Under the pieces are notes generated by a model that was given only the letters and a program-made list of their open reading frames with translations, had not been told where the DNA came from and made no database searches. The position numbers and the translations under genes were made by a program. A DNA stretch of 43,912 nucleotides from Planctomycetota bacterium (GTDB lineage: Bacteria > Planctomycetota > Phycisphaerae > Sedimentisphaerales > Anaerobacaceae), in NCBI GenBank assembly GCA_014384025.1, contig JACNGQ010000243.1, positions 1-43,912 on the forward strand, read 5' to 3'. Positions within the stretch are counted from its first letter, which is position 1. Every line of letters begins with the position of its first letter. Shown in pieces: positions 25,655 through 33,965 of this stretch.

Positions 25655-27757
25655 TTATCTCCTTTCACGCCGGCGGTTAGTACGAGGTTGGCTGACCCTG
25701 GTGCGTTTTGGTGTACTGACAGGTCGGGTCCGCGCTTTATACAGTTCGTTTATGTGAATATACTCGATCACAGGGTGACTTTCTGTCAGGTCGGTCACCG
25801 TCTTCTTGCGGATGGGTTCGTCGGTTTCAACCGTGAGGGACGTCAGAGACAAAGGACCCGTCAGAGATTTAAGAGCGGTATCCGCTATATCGCCTTTCAA
25901 TATCAAACTTCTGAGTTTCGGCAGGCCGTTTAGATGTGCCAAATCTATGCCTGTACAATCTGAAAGCTTGCTGACATACAGATGGTTCAGTTCAGGCAGC
26001 TCTCTGAGGTGACGTAAGAACGCTCCAGTCAGGTGGGAATCCGGTTCAGGTTGAATCGACAAATTCTCAATCAAGGACATGTGTTTGACAAACGCAAGGT
26101 CGCTGTCCTGCAATGGTGGCCCGCTCAGATACAGGTCCTTCATCTTTTTTAGTCCCGACAGGTCCAGCATAGGCTCGTCGGCCGGGTCTGTCTTAGCAGC
26201 ATTTCCCCACGTGTTCACTTGCAGGAAGCGGAGATTCGTCAAGCCGTTCAATTGGTTCAGTCCGCTCTTACTTATCTTGCTTACACCTGCACCGCTAAAA
26301 GCCCAAAAGCTCAATGACTCCAATTGTTTCAGCTTGCCGAAAGACGCCATGTTTCGGTCGGTCAAATGCCTGTTCCCAACATGCAGCTTTTTCAGACGGC
26401 CCAATGGCTCCAGGCTGGCAAGGTCTGCATCGGACAATGCATCACCGCTGGAAATTGAAAGATCCTCCAGAGAGCCGAGGCCGGCCAGATGGGACAGGCC
26501 TGTGGGGCCGTAATAGCCCTGCCTGCGATCTTTCAACGCGACGTGCAGACATTTGAGATTCCGGAATCTTGCTAATGTCTTCATGCCTTCGGCGGACACA
26601 TATCTGATCCCCGTAATGGACTCCAGGTTGGGCAGGGCGGCTAAGTGGCGTATCACTTGATCGCCACCGTTAGTACCCTCAGTGCTAAACCATGCTTGCG
26701 CAAAATCCACCTTCTTGAGGTTCTTCAGCTCCTTCAAGTGGGCAGCGCCTGTAGTGGTGAACTTTGGGCTGGTACGGATAAAGTGCAGCCCCTCAAGGTT
26801 CTTGAGCTTGCCTATGGAGGCAAGGCTGACATCGGTGAGACGATCGGCAATTCCCCAGAGGGTCAGGCCCTTGAGCTGCGTCAGGCCCTCCAGGTATTTG
26901 ATGTGCTGGTCGGAGATTGGGCTGGAACCCTGGATGCATAGACGCTCCAGATGTGGCAGCTTCGCCAGTTCGGCCAGGCCCGGGCCCCACATTTTTACAT
27001 CCAATATGCTCAGCCAGCGTAGATTGGACAGTTGGGCCACCTGCTTAAGGCCTGCATCGGTTACTCCCATAAGTTGCAGGTATTCCAGGGCAGGCAAATC
27101 CATTAGGACAGCAAGGCCCCGATTTGAGATAGATGTCTGCATGAGCTCCAGGCCCCTGAGTGAACGCAGCGGCCTGAGGTGCTCAAGACCTTCATCGGTT
27201 ATTCCAGTGGTGAATAGGGTCAGTATCCGGAGACCCGTTAAACGGCTGATCGGCTCGAATATCCGTGGGTCTGCACCAGTCCTTAGGTATATCTCGGAGC
27301 CGACTGAGAGCCAAAACAAGTCATTCGGACCAAGTTCCGACAGCCCGGTCAGATCATCCGGTTCTTTACGGATCCGGTCGGCAATCGTCAGTTGGTGAGT
27401 CTGAGGATTCTGTGCAAGCAGTTTTGCCGACTCCCGCGGACTCGGTGCCAGTCGAACCCACAGTTTTATGTTTCGATCTTCGGGCACATGTACATCGCCC
27501 TGTGCGGGTCTAAGGTACTCACATTTGCCGGACAGACACACGCGCTTAGGGTCCCAATCCGTACCGGATTCGGGCTCAAGGTAAAGATTGCCCATGCATT
27601 GCCCGGATGGAAAGGACAGAACCTTAGTTGCCCCTGGCGGCTGCCTGGGCCTCAACAAGGTAATTTTTTCAGCCCGCAAGCCCGCGACAAGCCCAAAGAG
27701 AACAAGCATGACCGCCCCTGCGTAAATCCGCTTACGTATTATGTTATTGGAAACTAT
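25655..27757 (-). CDS. Secreted leucine-rich-repeat protein, copy A, with ATA at the ancestral start
   Basis: The family start in copies B and C is an ATG (MVPNNIIRKR) behind GGAGATAA. Here the same ribosome site is kept, but the codon is ATA (27757-27755, 'ATAGTTTCC' for 'ATGGTCCCC') and the frame stays open to the stop at 25655. The first in-frame ATG is 27709, which has no ribosome site of its own and gives 684 residues with a shorter signal peptide ('LVLFGLVAGLRA'). The rest has the same N-terminal domain ('LTGLSELGPNDLFWLSVGS'), LRRs and Arg-rich tail as copy B. Whether ATA is used, as in infC-type starts, or expression has dropped is open. It lies 23 bases behind the Gly-rich gene. Confidence 0.75.
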   Translation of the reverse strand: MVSNNIIRKRIYAGAVMLVLFGLVAGLRAEKITLLRPRQPPGATKVLSFPSGQCMGNLYLEPESGTDWDPKRVCLSGKCEYLRPAQGDVHVPEDRNIKLWVRLAPSPRESAKLLAQNPQTHQLTIADRIRKEPDDLTGLSELGPNDLFWLSVGSEIYLRTGADPRIFEPISRLTGLRILTLFTTGITDEGLEHLRPLRSLRGLELMQTSISNRGLAVLMDLPALEYLQLMGVTDAGLKQVAQLSNLRWLSILDVKMWGPGLAELAKLPHLERLCIQGSSPISDQHIKYLEGLTQLKGLTLWGIADRLTDVSLASIGKLKNLEGLHFIRTSPKFTTTGAAHLKELKNLKKVDFAQAWFSTEGTNGGDQVIRHLAALPNLESITGIRYVSAEGMKTLARFRNLKCLHVALKDRRQGYYGPTGLSHLAGLGSLEDLSISSGDALSDADLASLEPLGRLKKLHVGNRHLTDRNMASFGKLKQLESLSFWAFSGAGVSKISKSGLNQLNGLTNLRFLQVNTWGNAAKTDPADEPMLDLSGLKKMKDLYLSGPPLQDSDLAFVKHMSLIENLSIQPEPDSHLTGAFLRHLRELPELNHLYVSKLSDCTGIDLAHLNGLPKLRSLILKGDIADTALKSLTGPLSLTSLTVETDEPIRKKTVTDLTESHPVIEYIHINELYKARTRPVSTPKRTRVSQPRTNRRRERR

Positions 27758-27780
27758 CTTTATCTCCTTTCCTTAGACAA

Positions 27781-29313
27781 TCAGTACGTGAACATTTCTA
27801 CACGCTGCTGGAATTGTTCAAAGTCCAGTTCACCTATGGCGAAGGCATCCACATCCGTCTTTTTTGCACGGATAGTCAGGACCGTGGTTGAGGCAGAGCC
27901 TGTTTCTCCGTATTCCATACCGCCCATCATGCCGCCACCGAAACCCTGGCCTCCCATGCCCCCGCCGGCCATTCCACCCATGCCGCCGCCCATCATCACA
28001 CCGCCGCCGAAAGCCTGGCCTCCCATACCACCGCCTGCCATTCCACCCATACCAGCCATTCCACCCATACCGCCACCCATCATTACGCCGCCGCCGATAC
28101 TACCGCCCATTCCGCCACCCATAGCGGCCCCTCCACCGTAAGGGCTCCTTCCGCCCGAAGAGGATCGTCCCCTCGATCTGGAAGTTCCGGACCCTGGGGC
28201 GGCGCTTCGGTAGTAGTCTTCATACATCCCGCCGGCTTGCCGGCTTTGCCCGATGACCGTGAGGATTATCCATTCATCCGGTTGTAAGTTTCGAATGTTT
28301 GCGGAGTGTTTTAAGGTTCTGATAAGCTCTGTTTTTATCTGGTCAATCTGCTGCGCACTGTATTGTTCTTCTTGAGCAAAATCGCCGCCGCCGAAACCTT
28401 TTGGCGAGAATAATTGCTGTTTTGCACGCTGCCAGTCCGGGTCGATATATTCTTCAGTTTCCTGAGCTTCATGCTCCTGCGGTTCGGGTGGAGGTGAGAA
28501 TGTGAAATTTACTTCCATCAAAAAGAGCACTCCATAGCCCTGTATATAAATAGCTTCCGTTGAACGACTGTCCCGGCCAAAGATATCACCAAAATCGACG
28601 AATACTCCTTGAATCTCCTGCGGCTCCTTAAATCTTTCGTCGAATATATGGGACATAACCTGCAAATCCTCTGTTATTGCAACAAGGCTTTCGACTTCAA
28701 CGTCTGTAGCGGGGATAACGAGAACTTTCCGACCGACATTACGCCCGAATATAGGCGCAGGGCCGATCCTTTTCGGGCTATAGTTCTGATTAATCAGGTC
28801 TTTCATAACTCTACTGTATTGCAGGTCAAGTGGCTCAAAGGCGTAGCCCTCTTTCATAGGCGTAACCCTACCGTCCCAGCCATACTTAACGGCGGCGCGA
28901 TAAGTGCCGTCCCTGCCGGTAACAGGTTTGCCCGGCAGACCTTGCATTTCCACGCCGCTTAAGCCGGTTCTGCCGGAAATAATAAAGGTAATCATTTTCC
29001 ATACATAGTTCTGATTATCCCGATTGTTGGTAATATTTTTGTAGATCATACTGGCTGGTTCAATATTGTAACCTTCTTTTACGGGCCTAACCGTGCCGGT
29101 AAAGCTGTGCTCAACGGTGGCGCTGTAATAGCCCCTTTGGTCGGTAACAACATTGCCCGGCAGTCCTTGCATTTCCACGTCACTTAGGCCAACTGAACCG
29201 GAGATAGTATAAGTCGACAACTTTTCTTTGGGAGCTTTCTCAGCTAAGGCGAAACTTCCCATCACCAAACTAAAAATGACGAGCACAATAATTGTTCTGG
29301 TTAAAGATTTCAT
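27781..29313 (-). CDS. Secreted protein with two carboxypeptidase-regulatory-like repeats and a Gly/Met-rich region
   Basis: The protein has 510 residues. A signal peptide (about 1-24) is followed by two tandem 70-residue repeats (35-104 and 110-179) with 'SG..GLS.VEMQGLPG' at the start and 'G...P.KEGY..EP' later, the pattern of carboxypeptidase-regulatory or PEGA-like beta-sandwich repeats. A unique domain (about 185-375) then holds 'RKVLVIPATDVEVESLVAIT' and 'EDLQVMSHIFDERF'. A Gly/Met-rich low-complexity run (about 388-475, GGGMGG units) precedes a short end. AAAGGAA precedes the ATG. It is the first cargo gene after the sigma/TM pair, 83 bases downstream. The function is unknown; it is probably surface-exposed. 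Confidence 0.65.
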   Translation of the reverse strand: MKSLTRTIIVLVIFSLVMGSFALAEKAPKEKLSTYTISGSVGLSDVEMQGLPGNVVTDQRGYYSATVEHSFTGTVRPVKEGYNIEPASMIYKNITNNRDNQNYVWKMITFIISGRTGLSGVEMQGLPGKPVTGRDGTYRAAVKYGWDGRVTPMKEGYAFEPLDLQYSRVMKDLINQNYSPKRIGPAPIFGRNVGRKVLVIPATDVEVESLVAITEDLQVMSHIFDERFKEPQEIQGVFVDFGDIFGRDSRSTEAIYIQGYGVLFLMEVNFTFSPPPEPQEHEAQETEEYIDPDWQRAKQQLFSPKGFGGGDFAQEEQYSAQQIDQIKTELIRTLKHSANIRNLQPDEWIILTVIGQSRQAGGMYEDYYRSAAPGSGTSRSRGRSSSGGRSPYGGGAAMGGGMGGSIGGGVMMGGGMGGMAGMGGMAGGGMGGQAFGGGVMMGGGMGGMAGGGMGGQGFGGGMMGGMEYGETGSASTTVLTIRAKKTDVDAFAIGELDFEQFQQRVEMFTY

Positions 29314-29396
29314 TTTCTGTTCCTTTCATTAGCTTGTTACATTTTATAAACACATTTTGAACCAAGCCATCAGATACATTGAAGGTGGCGATTTGG

Positions 29397-30038
29397 TTAA
29401 TTCTCCTTAATGTCCAGCAGTTCGTTCTTTCGGGAAGCTATGGCCAGCAGGCTTTTTCCAAGCTGGGTTTGGTTGAATTCTATTTGCTTGAAGGCTGTTT
29501 CTATCCTTTCGCGGTCCTTTATTCGTGCAGCCTCGATTAACCGGGCGAGCTCTATTAGACGCTGGTTCGTCATAGTGCCGGATGCGGCTAAAGTCTGTGT
29601 GGCGAACTCCATAAGGTCGCGTCGAACCTGTTGCTGAAGCTCGTCTTTGAGCTGAGCGCAATTAGTCGCAAAAGCCGACTGCCAGCGCTCATTCATCTCC
29701 TCGGTCAGGTCCCTACGAAGAGCCGGTTCCAGAGACGTTCTCAGTGAGCTTTCCAGAGCGGCCCGAAGTTCTTCGACATCCAGCGGTTGCCCGGCGGAAA
29801 GCCTACCGCCGATGTATCCGAAACCAATCATCAATACCGCAGCGGCGGCGAACTTTATTATTGGATTCCTGAATATATTTCGCCATATTGTCGTGCCAGT
29901 ATATTGATGTACATTTGCTTTGTTTAACAGGGCGTCCCGGGTCCGCTGCACTGCACGGCCGGTGGACTCCGAACTCGGTTCAATCTGTGAGAGGATTTTG
30001 AGCCGATCGTGGATTTGGTTGTTATTGATTGATGACAT
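29397..30038 (-). CDS. One-TM protein partnered with ECF sigma (cassette 4), putative anti-sigma
   Basis: The protein has 213 residues. A cytoplasmic N-terminal part (1-50) leads into 'IWRNIFRNPIIKFAAAAVLM', which is both the entry and the membrane helix (about 60-78). An extracytoplasmic coiled coil of about 135 residues follows ('EELRAALESSLRTSLEPALR', 'QTQLGKSLLAIASRKNELLD'). The TM segment is very like those of the three other sigma-linked proteins in the window. No HxxxCxxC zinc anti-sigma motif is present. The gene overlaps the sigma gene by 17 bases. Membrane tethering of the sigma factor by its N-terminal part is inferred from this arrangement only. Confidence 0.6.
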   Translation of the reverse strand: MSSINNNQIHDRLKILSQIEPSSESTGRAVQRTRDALLNKANVHQYTGTTIWRNIFRNPIIKFAAAAVLMIGFGYIGGRLSAGQPLDVEELRAALESSLRTSLEPALRRDLTEEMNERWQSAFATNCAQLKDELQQQVRRDLMEFATQTLAASGTMTNQRLIELARLIEAARIKDRERIETAFKQIEFNQTQLGKSLLAIASRKNELLDIKEN

Positions 30039-30564
30039 TATGTGTTTCCTTTACAAAAGATTGTGACCGGTTGTGTTCAAGTATATGTCGAAGACGATTC
30101 GAGGCCCTTGAGCACAGGGCCCGGATGTGATGGGGGGTCTTACCCAATTGTTCGGCGATATAGTCGTAAGGTTCCTGTTGGATATATCGCATTACGAAGG
30201 CCTCGCGGGGCACTTTATTCAATTTAGCAACAGCGTTTAATATTTCATCCAGCTCTTCCGTTCGGATAAGTTTATTCAATGGCGAGCTGCCATTGGAAGC
30301 CGGTTCGGATATCTGGTCCAATCCCACACGATTCAGCTTACGGTTGCGTCGCCACTCGAAGGCCAGATTAATAGCTGTTTTGCGGGCATAAGCGTAACGG
30401 TTCCTGACCTTATCGAACCGGCTTGTATTATTGAGTTTTATAAATAATTCCTGCATTAATTCCTCGGCAACATCTTCGCGCAGTGTCAGCCTGGTCAAAA
30501 GCGCATATAGATTCGCTCCGGACTTGTCCAACAGCTCTAAAAGTTCTTTCTGTCGGTCTCGCAA
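30022..30564 (-). CDS. ECF-type RNA polymerase sigma factor (cassette 4)
   Basis: The protein has 180 residues, normal for ECF sigma factors, with region 2 (about 20-85, 'REDVAEELMQELFIKLNNTS', 'YAYARKTAINLAFEWRR') and region 4 (about 115-170, 'LNKVPREAFVMRYIQQEPYD', 'IAEQLGKTPHHIRALCSRAS'). There is no sigma regions 1 or 3. The start is TTG with AGGAGG immediately upstream; no ATG fits better. It heads the operon running to 19765 and is coupled to a TM protein by a 17-base overlap. It presumably directs transcription of this operon or related secreted-protein genes, but its promoter motif could not be identified. Confidence 0.85.
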   Translation of the reverse strand: MRDRQKELLELLDKSGANLYALLTRLTLREDVAEELMQELFIKLNNTSRFDKVRNRYAYARKTAINLAFEWRRNRKLNRVGLDQISEPASNGSSPLNKLIRTEELDEILNAVAKLNKVPREAFVMRYIQQEPYDYIAEQLGKTPHHIRALCSRASNRLRHILEHNRSQSFVKETHNVINQ

Positions 30565-30675
30565 AAAACCTCCTGATGTTTGCCTTTCAAGACTTCACTA
30601 TTATAGACGGTAAAGGGTGTCTGTGCGCAACCTCTTTTATGAATAAATTTTTCGTTTTTTATTATCTATGCGCAT

Positions 30676-30704
30676 AAAAAAGGCCGGGCTTTCAAGCCCG
30701 GCCT
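30676..30704 (-). terminator. Terminator of sigma cassette 1
   Basis: On the minus strand GGCCGGGCTT-GA-AAGCCCGGCC is followed by TTTTTT, 27 bases behind the secreted-protein stop. It is a strong Rho-independent terminator and one of a set of near-identical hairpins in this window. Confidence 0.8.
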
Positions 30705-30731
30705 GTTGTTGCCGATGATATATGTAAAGCA

Positions 30732-31922
30732 CTATTTGACTTTAAATTCGTATTGGTAGGTTTCGTTCTTATCCAAATCTTTGCCCCGGCAGCGAAGAAT
30801 AAAACCGTCTGCGGTTTTCTCGTACCTGAAATCTTTTCCGCTGAATAAATCTTTCGGTAGACCTTCCGGAAGAGTTTCAGGCAATTGGCCGGTTTTGGCT
30901 TTTTGTATATATATCTCGATTGCCGCCCGTACGGCGTTGTTTAATGTTTTGTCCCTTGTCTCAACACTTATAATTCTATTAAAATCCGGTGAAATAATTG
31001 ATGTTAGATAAGCATCGGTGTTGTTTTCGGCAAGGTCCTTATGCGGCTGTTTGTTAAGCTTGTTAAGCTCGGTATAGACCTTCTCATAGTTCATCGGCGT
31101 ACTTAGAATCGTTTGAAGTGTATCCATATGCTTAATATAGTAAGCCCTGTTTTTATCAATAACGGTCTGGTCCACATTGCGAAGCTGTTCGGCTTCTTTG
31201 CTGCCAGGTTTAACAGGTTCACCGAGAACTATTTCTATGAGCTTCTTTAGTTTATCGAGCTGCATATGTTCGAGAGACAGCTCCCTTTCATATTTTGTTG
31301 TAGGTCTTGATGAAAGTGGCTTGCTTTCTATAATAGCAAGCTGGCTTTTCAACCACGTCAATGTCTTCAGGTCCTGCGGCGTCTCGGCCAGAAGATACTG
31401 GATGTGGTTATCCGCCACCTTGCTAAGTGACATAGCTACCAACATTGAAATTATTGTCTCGTCGCCCATATGCTTGCTCATCTTGTGAAGAGTCAGGCAG
31501 CGGTCAAGCGCCTTCTGGTAGTCGCCGTCGGCTGCGAGAATTCGGGTCTCGGCGCCTATAATGAAGGCCAGCTTTCTCGTCTGAGCAAGGTGAGACAACA
31601 ACATCTCAAATCCGTCGGAATATTTCAGACCCCAGTTGCAATTCGGAACCTCGGCCGCGGCAACGGCAAGATTAATCGCGCCTCGGCAGTTTTCGATGTA
31701 TTTTCTGATTCTTTCATTCGGTTCGATTTTGTCTCTTGATAAATCACTCACCATCTCCTGCATGGTATCGTCCGATTTTTCATAGGCAATGTATGCCTGA
31801 TAGTAAAGTAAAGCTGCATTATCAGGGTCTGGCGGATAAGCAAAAACAGGAGAAGTTAGTATAAGCAGCATCAAAGTAATGCACGTAGTTGTTGTTAATT
31901 TGTTGTTAGTAATCGTTTTCAT
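30732..31922 (-). CDS. Secreted 'YPPD' family protein, cassette 1
   Basis: The protein has 396 residues from the ATG at 31922 (AAAGGAAA upstream); a longer frame to 32033 runs back into the TM gene and has no ribosome site. A signal peptide ('CITLMLLILTSPVFA') is followed directly by 'YPPDPDNAALLYYQAYIAYE', the family hallmark. An all-helical body with 'NCNWGLKYSDG' comes next, and the C-terminal block 'LPKDLFSGKDFRYEKTADGF' and 'LRCRGKDLD' ends in 'YEFKVK'. It is about as similar to cassette 2 as to cassette 3 products. No known domain is recognised. It is the presumed cargo of the sigma/TM pair, starting 19 bases after the TM gene. Confidence 0.65.
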   Translation of the reverse strand: MKTITNNKLTTTTCITLMLLILTSPVFAYPPDPDNAALLYYQAYIAYEKSDDTMQEMVSDLSRDKIEPNERIRKYIENCRGAINLAVAAAEVPNCNWGLKYSDGFEMLLSHLAQTRKLAFIIGAETRILAADGDYQKALDRCLTLHKMSKHMGDETIISMLVAMSLSKVADNHIQYLLAETPQDLKTLTWLKSQLAIIESKPLSSRPTTKYERELSLEHMQLDKLKKLIEIVLGEPVKPGSKEAEQLRNVDQTVIDKNRAYYIKHMDTLQTILSTPMNYEKVYTELNKLNKQPHKDLAENNTDAYLTSIISPDFNRIISVETRDKTLNNAVRAAIEIYIQKAKTGQLPETLPEGLPKDLFSGKDFRYEKTADGFILRCRGKDLDKNETYQYEFKVK

Positions 31923-31941
31923 GGTTTTTTCCTTTCTGTAT

Positions 31942-32388
31942 TTAGCTTTGGGAACCGTTAAATAAATCTCCCAGTGATAAACTGGCCGGCTGCGGTCCCA
32001 GAATCTTAAGGGCCTTTTCACACTGATTTTCAATTCCTTCTATGCCGCCCCTGCGATAAGCGATTGTCAGCGACTTCATCGTCATTATCTCAGCCGGGGA
32101 CTCGACAGCTTCATAAACCATAGCAGTATCTTTTTGCTCACCCGGGCCCTGGTGAACATAGAAGCTGATACCTGCTATTATCACAGCCGCTGCGGCGGTA
32201 AGCTTAATCATTCTGCTTAGGGTAATTATCCGGGCCGTGCTCGGCTTGTGGTCCGCCGATTTAGCCCGCATAGTTTGCTCCATAGCTGCTAATGAATCAT
32301 CCAGGGTGCGCTTGTCCATTTCGCGGCTGGTTGTTACATCCGGCTTTCTGACTTTTACGAATTCTTCTATATTTTCTTTCGGTCTCAT
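31942..32388 (-). CDS. One-TM protein partnered with ECF sigma (cassette 1), putative anti-sigma
   Basis: The protein has 148 residues: a charged cytoplasmic N-terminal part (1-58), a membrane helix at about 61-78 ('IKLTAAAAVIIAGISFYV') and an extracytoplasmic tail. The tail carries a motif shared by cassettes 1-3: 'SPAEIMTMKSLTIAYRRGGI' then 'E.QC..A.K..G' and 'LFNGS' (about 96-146). The ATG overlaps the sigma stop (ATGA). No zinc anti-sigma motif is seen, so the anti-sigma role rests on gene order and topology. The conserved Cys near residue 123 could form a disulfide or bind a ligand outside the membrane. Confidence 0.6.
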   Translation of the reverse strand: MRPKENIEEFVKVRKPDVTTSREMDKRTLDDSLAAMEQTMRAKSADHKPSTARIITLSRMIKLTAAAAVIIAGISFYVHQGPGEQKDTAMVYEAVESPAEIMTMKSLTIAYRRGGIEGIENQCEKALKILGPQPASLSLGDLFNGSQS

Positions 32389-32960
32389 TTTGTCACCACA
32401 CTATTCAATATTGAACGAAGCTTGTCCAAACCGTATCTGTATCGGCTCTGGACAGTATTAATCGAAATATCAAGGGCCTTGGCTATTTCCCGAAATCGCA
32501 TCTCGTGATGCAGGTGCAGCACGATAATCTCACGCTGCTCGTATGGAAGCCGGGCCAGTAAATTCTGCAGCTCGCCGGATTCCTCGATGCCGATCGCGTT
32601 TTCAATCGGCCCGTCCGAATCGCAGCAGGCTGTTTCAACAACGTCCGGCCCTGCGAGCCGCGGCGACCTTAGGCGGTTCCTGTCACGGGCACTGTTGGCA
32701 ACACAGGTTGAAAGATAGCCTTTCAGGGTCCCGCTGAGATGGAAAGAACCCACAGTTCCCGAAAACGAAACAAATACGTCGTGCACAACGTCTTCGGCAA
32801 GGCTTCTGTCTCTTAACAGGGTGATAGCCAATCCCAGCAGGTCATCTTTGAACTTTTCATAGATCCGCCGCAGAGCATCTTTGCTTCCGCGATTAAATTT
32901 CCAAACAAGTATGTTGTCTTCAACCATCAAATTCACTTGTCCAATCAAAGAAACGGCCAT
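32385..32960 (-). CDS. ECF-type RNA polymerase sigma factor (cassette 1)
   Basis: The protein has 191 residues from the ATG at 32960; the paralogue in cassette 2 suggests the true start may be the ATG at 32927 (MVEDN against MLDDK). Region 2 has 'DRSLAEDVVHDVFVSFSGTV' and 'GYLSTCVANSARDRNR'; region 4 has 'LPYEQREIIVLHLHHEMRFR' and 'ALDISINTVQSRYRYGLDKL'. It is strongly related to cassette 2 sigma and less so to cassettes 3 and 4. A 68-base element repeated upstream of the 33101 gene lies directly before it. The sequence of the TM gene begins inside its stop codon. Confidence 0.85.
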   Translation of the reverse strand: MAVSLIGQVNLMVEDNILVWKFNRGSKDALRRIYEKFKDDLLGLAITLLRDRSLAEDVVHDVFVSFSGTVGSFHLSGTLKGYLSTCVANSARDRNRLRSPRLAGPDVVETACCDSDGPIENAIGIEESGELQNLLARLPYEQREIIVLHLHHEMRFREIAKALDISINTVQSRYRYGLDKLRSILNSVVTK

Positions 32961-33028
32961 TTCTTACCGGTATAACGAATAACCCATCCATTTTAGTCTA
33001 ATTTCCCAGAAATTTTGCAAAAAAAGCG
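32961..33028 (-). repeat. Shared 68-base upstream element, copy 1
   Basis: The 68 bases before the cassette 1 sigma gene match those at 33898-33965 at about 57 positions. On the minus strand both contain 'TTAGACTAAAAT', then 'GGGTTATTCGTT' and an ACCGGT palindrome. TAAAAT could be a -10 box with TTGCAA 19 bases upstream. It is probably a duplicated promoter or operator. Confidence 0.6.
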
Positions 33029-33031
33029 TAT

Positions 33032-33060
33032 AAAAAAAGCCGAGCTAAACATGCCCGGCC
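33032..33060 (-). terminator. Terminator downstream of the 33101 gene
   Basis: On the minus strand GCCGGGC-ATGTTTA-GCTCGGC (one G-T pair) is followed by a run of seven T, 40 bases behind the stop of the gene at 33101. Confidence 0.75.
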
Positions 33061-33100
33061 TGATTTCTGAGTGTTTTGTTATTTAATTCATTACTTCAAA

Positions 33101-33832
33101 TTACTTTGCCGCGTTTCTCATTTCGTCCATTTCTTTTTCAAGGTCGGATAAACGCCCCTTGACTGTCTGTACTTTGGAATGGTCTCCGAGTTGTGTATAT
33201 ACTCCGACCAATTCATTCAAAGCGTCCTTTTCAAATGAAATCCCAACCACACGCGTGATGTACATGCCATCTTTATTGTTAGTAAATTCTCTGCCTACTT
33301 CCCATGCGTATAAAAGACACGCCTCTGCTCTCGCATAATCTTTTTTGGTGATGCAGGACTGGGCTTCGGCAATCACATCCTTTACGAAACTGCGAGTCTT
33401 TTTAGCAATATCGACAACCTCGGCCATTGCTTTCTCCTGGTCCTCCGGTGACAATTGAAAATATTCACTCTCAGTTATTGTTTTCATGTACGGGCGATTG
33501 AAAATATCAAGACTTAAGCGTTTCTCTTGAAGGTTTTTATCCAGTAGCCCTAATTCTTTTTCCCAGAAGTCGATAATAAACTCTTCCATCATTTCATCCT
33601 GTTGCTCCTGAGATAGTTGCTTGAATTCATCTTTTGTGATGGAGGAATCGTCGGAGACGTTAGGTTCTAAAGCTCCGTCGTATTTTATCACCTGCTTGTC
33701 TGGTAAAACCTCCGCTTTCGATGGATCCGATTCTATAGCCGAGCTGTTCTTGTCCGCGGAATCGTTGAACAGAAGGAAAAGCCCCAAAGCCAATACTACA
33801 ATGCTTATCAATACTCCTGTTATCTTTTTCAT
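33101..33832 (-). CDS. Membrane-anchored helical protein of unknown function
   Basis: The protein has 243 residues from the ATG at 33832 (AGAGAGAA upstream); the longer frame to a GTG at 33904 lies inside the repeated upstream element and is less likely. 'MKKITGVLISIVVLALGLFL' forms a signal anchor. The rest is an acidic, helical extracytoplasmic domain with a Ser/Asp-rich linker ('FNDSADKNSSAIESD'), 'LSQEQQDEMMEEFIIDFWEK' and a TPR-like C-terminal part ('YARAEACLLYAWEVGREF'). It is not a sigma/TM/cargo gene itself, but shares the upstream element of cassette 1 sigma, which suggests common regulation. It has its own terminator. The family is not recognised. Confidence 0.6.
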   Translation of the reverse strand: MKKITGVLISIVVLALGLFLLFNDSADKNSSAIESDPSKAEVLPDKQVIKYDGALEPNVSDDSSITKDEFKQLSQEQQDEMMEEFIIDFWEKELGLLDKNLQEKRLSLDIFNRPYMKTITESEYFQLSPEDQEKAMAEVVDIAKKTRSFVKDVIAEAQSCITKKDYARAEACLLYAWEVGREFTNNKDGMYITRVVGISFEKDALNELVGVYTQLGDHSKVQTVKGRLSDLEKEMDEMRNAAK

Positions 33833-33897
33833 ATTTCTCTCTCTTGATTTCCGAATTGCATTGTCAATTTCCGGCCCAACGACAAAGTGTTGGCACT

Positions 33898-33965
33898 TTC
33901 TCACCGGTACAACGAATAACCCGTCAATTTTAGTCTAATTTTTCTGAAAAGTTACAAAAAAAGCC
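33898..33965 (-). repeat. Shared 68-base upstream element, copy 2
   Basis: This is the partner of the element at 32961-33028, with eleven differences. It lies upstream of the 33101 gene, overlaps the terminator of cassette 2 at its far end, and keeps the TAAAAT and ACCGGT boxes. Confidence 0.6.

Noticed and set aside
27392-28141. Proline-rich plus-strand ORF of 249 codons
   Set aside because: It is the antisense of the Gly/Met-rich repeat of the secreted protein; the GGC/ATG repeats read as proline codons on the other strand.
31923-32033. N-terminal extension of the cassette 1 secreted protein
   Set aside because: The extra 37 residues overlap the TM gene and have no ribosome site; the inner ATG has one and starts a proper signal peptide, as in the paralogues.
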